From an uncultured Rhodobacter sp. (GTDB lineage: Bacteria > Pseudomonadota > Alphaproteobacteria > Rhodobacterales > Rhodobacteraceae), in assembly GCA_937901435.1 (NCBI GenBank), contig CALGTJ010000608.1:1-10934 (forward strand): DNA of 10,934 nucleotides. The letters run 5' to 3'. The translations under genes and the position numbers were made by a program. Shown here piece after piece: positions 6,147 through 10,934 of this stretch. The notes under the pieces are model-generated. The model saw only the letters and a program-made list of their open reading frames with translations. It was not told the DNA's origin and did no database searches. Position 1 is the stretch's first letter, and the number at the start of each line of letters is the position of its first letter.

Positions 6147-6946
6147 GGAAAAACCTCGCAAGTGCCTGTGCCTGCGCCGCTGCCGAGGGTGGCCTCGCTC
6201 AGCAGGGTAAAGGCAACGACAGCCGTGCCATCGGGCTGATGCGCCAAAAGATAGGTGGCAAGCCCGTCATCAAAGGCAAAACTGCGCCGCAGACTGTCGC
6301 GTGCGATATACCTGTCCAGAGACTTTGCCTTGCCGATATCCTCATTGATTTGCCCGAACTGGCGATAATCTTCGTCCGCATTGGTCGAAAACGTCAGGGT
6401 CATCCCATCAAACCGACAGGTGCTCAGCACTGTATCGCCAGCTTGCGTGTCAAACTCTTGCTGCACAAGCGTAGAGGTGGTGCTATGCTCTTTGACGATT
6501 GTGCATACGCCATCGCCGTGACCAGAGGCCAGCGTGGTGAGATCCATTTTGATCCAGCCAAAGCGCGCGTCGGTTTCACCGGACACGCCGGGACGGTAGG
6601 CCACGGCCATATGGCGCGCACCGTCTTGCCAGACAGCGGTCACCAAGGGGCTGTGATACAGCCAGCCATAGCGCATCATTCCGAGATCGCCCCATGCCCC
6701 TGTTCCCGTCTCTGGCTCTGCCGTTGTCCCGGTGCGGCGCACCACCGTGCTGCCAAAGTCATTCTGGACCTGACCAAGCTCATAGCCGACCCCGTCCAGC
6801 AGGCAGGTCGCATAGATCTCGACTGCCGCGCTCTGGGTCTCGTTCTGAGCCTGCGCTGCAGTTGTCACCGCTCCGGTCAATGCAGCCCCCAACGTGGCAC
6901 CCCCTATCGCAACGGCCAAATGCAGGGCAAATGCCCTCGGGATCAT
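6143..6946 (-). CDS. Secreted protein A: two-domain-like signal-peptide protein between livG and livF
   Basis: This 267-residue protein is not recognised. A long Ala/Gly-rich signal peptide (residues 1 to about 33, ending TTAAQA) implies export. The mature part has four cysteines at 48, 148, 177 and 263, splitting it into two similar-sized halves. Each half opens with a TC-x-x-DG motif (TCLLDGVGYEL at 47-57, TCRFDGMTLTF at 176-186) and closes with G-x-C (GDGVC, GTGTC). This suggests an internal duplication of a disulfide-closed, beta-rich domain of about 95-105 residues. The start at ATG 6946 is chosen over upstream in-frame codons because it makes an ATGA overlap with the livG stop, has AAGGTGG close upstream and starts the signal peptide directly. 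The stop overlaps the livF start by 4 bases. It may assist the importer in the periplasm; no binding-protein fold motif is seen. Confidence 0.8.
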   Translation of the reverse strand: MIPRAFALHLAVAIGGATLGAALTGAVTTAAQAQNETQSAAVEIYATCLLDGVGYELGQVQNDFGSTVVRRTGTTAEPETGTGAWGDLGMMRYGWLYHSPLVTAVWQDGARHMAVAYRPGVSGETDARFGWIKMDLTTLASGHGDGVCTIVKEHSTTSTLVQQEFDTQAGDTVLSTCRFDGMTLTFSTNADEDYRQFGQINEDIGKAKSLDRYIARDSLRRSFAFDDGLATYLLAHQPDGTAVVAFTLLSEATLGSGAGTGTCEVFP

Positions 6947-7749
6947 GATGCCACCTTGTCTTTTTGGTCCTTGTTTTTGAGGCTCTTGTTCTTGAGACCC
7001 GTGCCCAGATAGGCCTCGATCACCTGCTCGTTGGCCTTGATCTCGTCCAATGTGCCCTGCGCCAGAACCTTGCCCTCGGCCATGCAGATCACCGGATCGC
7101 AGAGGCGACCGATGAAATCCATGTCGTGCTCGATCACGCAAAACGTATAGCCGCGTTCTTGGTTGAGGCGCACGATGGCATCGCCAATGGTGTTGAGCAG
7201 AGTGCGGTTCACCCCCGCGCCGACCTCGTCAAGAAAGACGATTCTTGCGTCCACCATCATGGTGCGCCCCAGCTCCAGCAGCTTTTTCTGCCCACCGGAC
7301 AGATTACCAGCTTTCTCATCCTTGAGGTGATCTATGGTCAGGAATTCAAGGACTTCGTCGGCTTTCTTCAACAACGCCACCTCTTCCTGTGCCACGCGGG
7401 CGCGGTGGAACCACGCGCTCCACAGGGTCTCGCCAGATTGTGCGGGGCGCACCATCATCAGATTTTCGCGCACCGACATAGAGCCGAACTCATGGGCGAT
7501 CTGAAAAGTGCGCAGCAAACCCTTGGCGAACAATTCATGAGGGGGCAGGCCGGTAATGTCCTCGCCCGCCATCAGAACCTTGCCGGAAGTAGGTTTAAGA
7601 ACGCCAGCGACAACGTTGAAAAGAGACGTTTTTCCAGCGCCATTCGGGCCAATCAGACCAGTGATAGAGCCTTCAGTGATTTCAAACGACGCGCCGTCGA
7701 CGGCATGAAAGCCACCGAAATGCTTGTGAACGTCCTGAACGACGATCAT
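6943..7749 (-). CDS. livG: Branched-chain/hydrophobic amino acid ABC transporter ATP-binding protein (LivG type)
   Basis: This 268-residue cytoplasmic ATPase is the first gene of the liv operon. Motifs are Walker A GPNGAGKT (34-41), Q-loop Gln83 in RTFQIAHEF, signature NLSGGQKKLLELGR (149-162), Walker B IVFLDE (170-175) and switch His208 in VIEHDMDF. The residues after Walker B read DEVGAGVN, where LivG proteins normally have DEPxAGxN. The LivG-family AYLGTG end (246-251) is followed by an extra tail, GLKNK-SLKNK-DQKDK-VAS, encoded by three 15-base tandem units. The start at ATG 7749 is supported by AAGGA 6 bases upstream. Its stop overlaps the start of secreted protein A. It should dimerise with LivF on the LivH/LivM permease. 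Confidence 0.93.
   Translation of the reverse strand: MIVVQDVHKHFGGFHAVDGASFEITEGSITGLIGPNGAGKTSLFNVVAGVLKPTSGKVLMAGEDITGLPPHELFAKGLLRTFQIAHEFGSMSVRENLMMVRPAQSGETLWSAWFHRARVAQEEVALLKKADEVLEFLTIDHLKDEKAGNLSGGQKKLLELGRTMMVDARIVFLDEVGAGVNRTLLNTIGDAIVRLNQERGYTFCVIEHDMDFIGRLCDPVICMAEGKVLAQGTLDEIKANEQVIEAYLGTGLKNKSLKNKDQKDKVAS
6955..6999 (-). repeat. Three 15-base tandem repeats in the livG 3' end
   Basis: Plus-strand units CTTGTCTTTTTGGTC (6955-6969), CTTGTTTTTGAGGCT (6970-6984) and CTTGTTCTTGAGACC (6985-6999) repeat head to tail. On the coding strand they specify DQKDK, SLKNK and GLKNK. The period is a multiple of three, so copy-number changes would keep the frame. They lie just before the ATGA junction with secreted protein A. 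Confidence 0.75.
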
Positions 7750-7767
7750 ATTCTGTCCTTCCCCAAG

Positions 7768-7792
7768 GGTTTATACGGTTAGACCGCAAACC
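7768..7792 (-). promoter_or_regulatory. Dyad overlapping a TATAAA box upstream of livG (weak candidate)
   Basis: In the 137-base divergent gap between livG and the PQQ dehydrogenase gene, GGTTT (7768-7772) and AAACC (7788-7792) flank an inner CGGT-TAG-ACCG dyad (7776-7786). On the minus strand the left arm overlaps TATAAA (7775-7770), 20 bases before the livG ATG, a plausible -10 box. No good -35 is found 16-18 bases further up. It may be an operator for livG, but the evidence is weak. Nothing convincing was found for the rightward gene in the rest of the gap. Confidence 0.3.
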
Positions 7793-7886
7793 AGGCCGCC
7801 GCGCAAGCATACCGTAGTGTGATCGCGCGAAACTGGAAAAGACGACATCTAACCCCTACATCTGAGCGAACCCAACGAGGAGGCGC

Positions 7887-9008
7887 ATGATGAGACTTTT
7901 GGCAGCGACGATGGCATTTGGACTTGGCTCTATGACCCTGACACTGGCGGGGACTGCGGGTCAGGCGGCAACGCTGGACACGGCGGCAGGGGCGCTAAGG
8001 CTGGATGTGATGGCAGGGGATCTGGACACGCCATGGGCCTTTGGGTTTCTGCCGGATGGCGGCGTGTTGCTGACAGAGATCGAGGGCACGCTGTTCCATC
8101 TGCGTGCCGACGGGTCACGGGACGAGGTCGCAATGGATCTGGATGTGGCGGCGGTCGGGCAAGGTGGCCTGCTGGACGTGATGATCCCGCGCGATTTTGC
8201 CAGCAGCCGCGAGGTGTTCCTGAGCTTTGCCAAGTCGCAGGGGCGCGGGGCAGGAACGGCGCTGGCAGTTGGACGGCTGAACGAGGACGGCACGGGTCTG
8301 AGCGACATCAAGGTGATCTTTGAGATGGAAGAAGGGTCGATCGGTGGGCGGCATTTCGGCTCTCGCGTTGTCGAGGCAGCGGATGGCACTTTGTTCCTGA
8401 CCATTGGCGATCGGGGCAATGATCGCATGGCGCAAGACCGCAGCGCGCACAACGGGTCGATTGTGCGGATCAACCGCGATGGCAGCATTCCCGCCGACAA
8501 TCCTTTTGCCGGGCAGCGCGGCGTGCAGCCAGAGATCTGGTCCTACGGGCACCGCAATCCGCAAGGGGCCACCCTTGATCTGGACGGACAGCTTTGGGCG
8601 GTGGAACATGGCGCGCAGGGCGGAGACGAGGTGAATCGTATCGAGCGGGGCGCGAATTACGGCTGGCCGGTGATCTCGTACGGGCGGCACTATTCGGGCG
8701 CAAAGATCGGTGAGGGCACGGCAAAGCAAGGGATGGAACAGCCCGCCCATTTCTGGGACCCCTCGATCGCGCCCTCCGGGATGATGGTCTATTCCGGCAA
8801 GCTTTGGCCCGAATGGCAGGGCGACATGTTCATCGGAGCGCTGAAATTCGATTACATCTCACGGCTGGAGGGCTCGCCATTGGGCGAGGTCGAGCAGATC
8901 GCCAGCGACGCCACCCTGCGCGTGCGCGACATTCGCGAAGCCCCCGATGGGACGATCTGGTTTCTGAGCGTGGGCAATGGGTCGCTATACAGGATGTCGC
9001 CCCAGTAG
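7887..9008 (+). CDS. PQQ-dependent aldose sugar dehydrogenase-like protein (exported)
   Basis: This 373-residue protein belongs to the soluble glucose/sorbosone dehydrogenase family, a six-bladed beta-propeller that oxidises sugars with PQQ and calcium (E. coli YliI/Asd group). Landmarks are TPWAFGFLPDG (48-58), GGRHFGSR (153-160), LTIGDRGND (171-179), GHRNPQG (221-227), EHGAQGGDEVN (240-250), NYGWP (257-261) and APSGMMVY (295-302). His156 occupies the position of the catalytic-base His that precedes the IGD(R/Q)G motif in this family. A signal peptide (residues 1 to about 27, ending AGQA) places it in the periplasm. GAGGAGG at 7877-7883 serves either of two adjacent ATGs (7887 or 7890); the second has the better spacing. 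Length is typical. It is divergent from livG. PQQ is presumably supplied from elsewhere, and the true substrate is unknown. Confidence 0.88.
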   Translation: MMRLLAATMAFGLGSMTLTLAGTAGQAATLDTAAGALRLDVMAGDLDTPWAFGFLPDGGVLLTEIEGTLFHLRADGSRDEVAMDLDVAAVGQGGLLDVMIPRDFASSREVFLSFAKSQGRGAGTALAVGRLNEDGTGLSDIKVIFEMEEGSIGGRHFGSRVVEAADGTLFLTIGDRGNDRMAQDRSAHNGSIVRINRDGSIPADNPFAGQRGVQPEIWSYGHRNPQGATLDLDGQLWAVEHGAQGGDEVNRIERGANYGWPVISYGRHYSGAKIGEGTAKQGMEQPAHFWDPSIAPSGMMVYSGKLWPEWQGDMFIGALKFDYISRLEGSPLGEVEQIASDATLRVRDIREAPDGTIWFLSVGNGSLYRMSPQ

Positions 9009-9012
9009 GCCC

Positions 9013-9654
9013 TTACCCGGCAGCCTCTTGCGCGGCGATATCGTCCATCACTTTCGCCCATAGTTCGGCCGGTTGCGCGCCCGGCACAGCGTGTTGCTGG
9101 GCGACGATGAAGGTCGGCACACCTGTGACGCCACGCTCTCGCGCCCATGTGTCGCGCGCACGGATGTCTTCAAGGTCGCTGTCGCTTGCCAAAAGTTTCA
9201 GGACCACCGCGGCGTCCATGCCTGCGGTGTCGGCCAGATCGGCCAGCACATCCACATCGCCAATATCGCGCCCTTCCTTGAAGTAGGCGCGGAACATGGC
9301 CGACACGATGGGCGTCTGCCGCCCCTCGATCCCCGCCCAATGGATCAGGCGATGCGCGTTGATCGTGTTCGGCGTGCGCTTTATCGCGCCGAAATCAATA
9401 TCGATCCCCGCGGCCTCGGCTGCCTCGGCGATCCGCGCATAGACCTGCACGGCCTGCTCTTTTCCGCCGAATTTGGTTTCCAGATAATCGCGGCGATCCA
9501 TGCCGCCCTCTGGCATCTCGGGGTTCAGTTGAAAGGGATGCCATTCGATTTCAAACGGATGATCGGCGCGCTTTTCCAGCGCCCGGTCCAGATTGGCCTT
9601 GCCGATATAACACCACGGACAGATCGGATCGCTTAAGATGTCTAGTTTGACCAT
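9013..9654 (-). CDS. DsbA-family thiol oxidoreductase (FrnE-like)
   Basis: This 213-residue thioredoxin-fold protein is of the FrnE/2-hydroxychromene-2-carboxylate isomerase-like branch. The redox motif CPWC (12-15) sits in SDPICPWCYIGKANLDRAL, and FQLNPEMP is at 41-48. The helical insert contains NTINAHRLIHWA (96-107), the cis-proline Pro180 is in GVTGVPTF, and the family end motif VPGAQP is at 190-195. There is no signal peptide, so it should act in the cytoplasm, where FrnE-type proteins are linked to thiol and oxidative stress; the physiological substrate is not known. The start at ATG 9654 fits the family N-terminus, with only a weak purine run (AAAAGAAA) upstream. Its stop lies 4 bases from the convergent dehydrogenase stop. 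Confidence 0.9.
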   Translation of the reverse strand: MVKLDILSDPICPWCYIGKANLDRALEKRADHPFEIEWHPFQLNPEMPEGGMDRRDYLETKFGGKEQAVQVYARIAEAAEAAGIDIDFGAIKRTPNTINAHRLIHWAGIEGRQTPIVSAMFRAYFKEGRDIGDVDVLADLADTAGMDAAVVLKLLASDSDLEDIRARDTWARERGVTGVPTFIVAQQHAVPGAQPAELWAKVMDDIAAQEAAG

Positions 9655-9728
9655 GTTCGTTTCTTTTCGCTTTTGGTTTTGCCCGAGGGGCCAGGGCCGG
9701 CAGCAGGGCCGGTGGGCGGTTCGACCCC

Positions 9729-9757
9729 TTAATAAGCAAATCTGATCGCGCTGACAG
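9729..9757 (-). promoter_or_regulatory. Candidate promoter for the DsbA-family gene
   Basis: On the minus strand, CTGTCA (9757-9752; 4 of 6 to the -35 consensus) lies 17 bases before TATTAA (9734-9729; 4 of 6 to the -10). A start near 9722 would leave a leader of about 68 bases. It overlaps the foot of the neighbouring hairpin. This is a pattern match only. Confidence 0.25.
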
Positions 9758-9788
9758 CAAAAAAGACTTTCTGTCTTTTTGAATGCTG
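9755..9788. terminator. Symmetric terminator-like hairpin in the divergent gap
   Basis: AAAAAGAC (9760-9767) pairs perfectly with GTCTTTTT (9773-9780) around a TTTCT loop. An outer CAGCA/TGCTG stem (9755-9759 and 9784-9788) extends it across a GAA bulge. The A run on one side and T run on the other give a T tract in either direction. It is not downstream of any annotated gene, since its neighbours diverge from it, so it may end a small unannotated transcript or block read-through between divergent promoters. The stem itself is AT-rich and rather weak. Confidence 0.4.
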
Positions 9789-9927
9789 CATTGCGGCGTG
9801 AAATCGCGCAGACCAGTTAACGGCTTGACCCATATCTGGGATTTGAGAGTCCAAACCAGAGGATGTTCCCGATGCGTTGCGGGATTTCACGGACCGAATC
9901 ACAACCCTGCATGAGTCCAGTTCAATT

Positions 9928-9955
9928 TTGTAACAGTCTGATATGGAAGTTTAAT
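9928..9955 (+). promoter_or_regulatory. Candidate promoter for the 101-residue membrane protein gene
   Basis: TTGTAA (9928-9933; 4 of 6 to the -35 consensus) is followed after 16 bases by TTTAAT (9950-9955; 5 of 6 to the -10), in a locally AT-rich patch. A start near 9962 would give a leader of about 137 bases before ATG 10099. This is a pattern match only. Confidence 0.3.
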
Positions 9956-10098
9956 TCTTGACGGGCGTTTGTGCCGTCGCGCCGGGTCGCGTAATGTTGA
10001 CCGGCGAGGAAGACCGACTCAACCCAGACGCGATGCCGCTTGTTTGCCCCCACCAAAGGCCTGCCTTTTGCGTCACAAGCCTGCCGAAAGGACGACCC

Positions 10099-10404
10099 AT
10101 GACCTTCAAATCCACGCGCGGAAAACCGACAGCGCTGCCGTCCAGCCCAAAATCAAACGCCCCCAAGGATCAGCGCGGTTTTGTTTGGGAAAACGGATTC
10201 AAGGTTCAGATGGGCAGTGAAACCGCCAGATCCCTCGGCGTCACGGCGGTTCATCTGGTGTCGCGCGTGATGCTGGCTGTTACGATTTGTTTTGCATTTC
10301 TTGTCGTTGGCTTTGTCGTGCTGATCGCAGCACTGGTCTATGAACCCACGCTTTGGGGATTGGTCCCATGGGGCGACGCGCAGGGCTCAACCAGCGGAAA
10401 TTGA
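10099..10404 (+). CDS. Small single-helix membrane protein of unknown function
   Basis: This 101-residue protein is not recognised. A polar, Pro/Lys/Ser-rich N-terminal part (residues 1 to about 28, with no signal peptide) leads into GFVWENGFKVQMGSETARSLG. One strong hydrophobic helix follows at about 51-78 (LVSRVMLAVTICFAFLVVG...), then a short tail after YEPTLWGLVPWG. The topology is probably N-terminus in the cytoplasm. The start at ATG 10099 is chosen because AGGA (10089-10092) lies 6 bases upstream; in-frame GTG/TTG codons further left give a Cys/Pro-rich leader of no recognisable kind. Its last 18 bases overlap the 3' end of the opposite acyl-CoA synthetase gene. Context gives no hint of function. 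Confidence 0.65.
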   Translation: MTFKSTRGKPTALPSSPKSNAPKDQRGFVWENGFKVQMGSETARSLGVTAVHLVSRVMLAVTICFAFLVVGFVVLIAALVYEPTLWGLVPWGDAQGSTSGN

Positions 10405-10934
10405 GCGCAAAAGCTTGCGCTGCACCTTGCCGTTTGGATTGCGCGGCAGGGTGTCGATGTGTTGGAACAGGCGCGGGCATTTGTAGCGGGCAAGGGACTG
10501 GTTTGCGAACTCTGCAAGAGCCTTATTGTCCAGATCCTGCGCGGCGGTGTAGAACAGGGCTATGACAGAGGTACCCTCTTTGACGGTGACCTCGGCGGCG
10601 GCACATTCGGTCAGGTCAGGAAAGCTGGACATGATGCGTTCAACCTCGATGGGCGAGACGCGAAAGCCGCCCGCGTTCATCATATCGTCATCCCGCCCCA
10701 GATAGGTGATCGCACCATCGGCGGCCATGCTGACCATGTCTCCCGTCAGAAACCAGTCGCCCTGATAGCGCGCTGCGGTCTCGTCGGGGGCGTTCCAATA
10801 GCCCAGCGTCAGACCGGGGTCGCGGCGCGCGACACCAAGAACGCCGGGCATGTCATGGGGCACGGGACCGTCAGGGCCCAGCACGGCAAGACGGCGGCCC
10901 TGTTGCGGATAGCCCAGCGTGCCCTGCGGTGCGG
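10387..10934 (-). CDS. AMP-binding acyl-CoA synthetase, C-terminal part (runs off the window)
   Basis: The frame is open from the right edge of the window to TGA at 10387-10389, giving about 181 residues of an adenylate-forming ligase; the N-terminal and central parts lie outside. Visible motifs are LTLGYWNAPDETAARY, the A7-type FLTGDM with the ribose-binding Asp, and the hinge/A8 region YLGRDDDMMNAGGFRVSPIEVE. The A10 motif RNPNGKVQRKLL carries the catalytic Lys near the C-terminus. Such enzymes activate a carboxylic acid with ATP and load it onto CoA. The DDDMMNAGG hinge resembles acetyl-, benzoate- and medium-chain acyl-CoA ligases, but the acid pocket is not in view. It overlaps the convergent small membrane protein gene by 18 bases. 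Confidence 0.9.
   Translation of the reverse strand, partial: APQGTLGYPQQGRRLAVLGPDGPVPHDMPGVLGVARRDPGLTLGYWNAPDETAARYQGDWFLTGDMVSMAADGAITYLGRDDDMMNAGGFRVSPIEVERIMSSFPDLTECAAAEVTVKEGTSVIALFYTAAQDLDNKALAEFANQSLARYKCPRLFQHIDTLPRNPNGKVQRKLLRSISAG

Larger units (their letters stand above)
9655..10098. other. 444-base gene-free divergent interval
   Basis: No credible protein-coding frame fills this stretch; a frame open from 9958 is non-conserved-looking upstream of the better start at 10099. It holds an 8-base direct repeat AGGGCCGG (9693-9700 and 9705-9712), a symmetric hairpin at 9755-9788, and weak promoter candidates facing each way. No tRNA fold or known riboswitch is recognised. Confidence 0.6.

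Noticed and set aside
9693..9712. Direct repeat AGGGCCGG twice, 4 bases apart
   Set aside because: It is short and GC-rich with only two copies; not enough to call an operator or a mobile-element trace.
9714..9732. GGTTCGACCCC resembling a tRNA T-loop
   Set aside because: The flanking bases do not form the T stem, and no D-arm, anticodon arm or acceptor stem is found upstream.

Overview
The window looks like chromosomal DNA of an alphaproteobacterium, most likely Rhodobacterales (Roseobacter group). This rests on the moderately high GC, a Hint-domain protein of the kind common in marine roseobacters, the FrnE-like DsbA protein, and the tight TGA/ATG overlaps within the transporter operon. 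No tRNA, rRNA, CRISPR array, transposase or phage gene is visible.

Layout, left to right. (1) 105-809, plus strand: a Hint (Hedgehog/intein) domain gene cut by one in-frame TAA at 609-611. The conserved family C-terminus continues in the same frame after the stop, so this is a recent-looking pseudogene. A strong intrinsic terminator follows at 854-891. (2) 977-1405, plus: a small four-helix membrane protein. (3) 1457-2047, minus: a MocA-type nucleotidyltransferase, convergent with the previous gene. (4) 7749 down to 2153, minus: a seven-gene transporter operon in the order livG, secreted protein A, livF, secreted protein B, secreted protein C, livH, livM. It encodes both ATPases and both permeases of a branched-chain/hydrophobic amino acid (HAAT-type) ABC importer. 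Three unrecognised signal-peptide proteins with paired cysteines sit between them, and no canonical periplasmic binding protein is present. Five of the six junctions are 1- or 4-base stop/start overlaps. (5) 7887-9008, plus: an exported PQQ-dependent aldose dehydrogenase-like protein, divergent from livG. (6) 9013-9654, minus: a cytoplasmic FrnE-like DsbA-family oxidoreductase, convergent with (5) at 4 bases. (7) 9655-10098: a 444-base gene-free interval with a symmetric A/T-flanked hairpin and weak divergent promoter candidates. (8) 10099-10404, plus: a 101-residue single-helix membrane protein. (9) 10387 to the right edge, minus: the C-terminal part of an AMP-binding acyl-CoA synthetase, overlapping the previous gene tail-to-tail by 18 bases.

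The part most worth attention is the transporter operon. LivG and LivF would power transport through the LivH/LivM channel, while the three exported proteins would meet the complex on the periplasmic side. Their interleaving and translational coupling suggest accessory, assembly or substrate-capture roles, but this is inference. LivG, LivF and LivM also carry unusual additions: a tandem lysine-rich tail, a roughly 45-residue N-terminal extension and an enlarged early membrane region, respectively.
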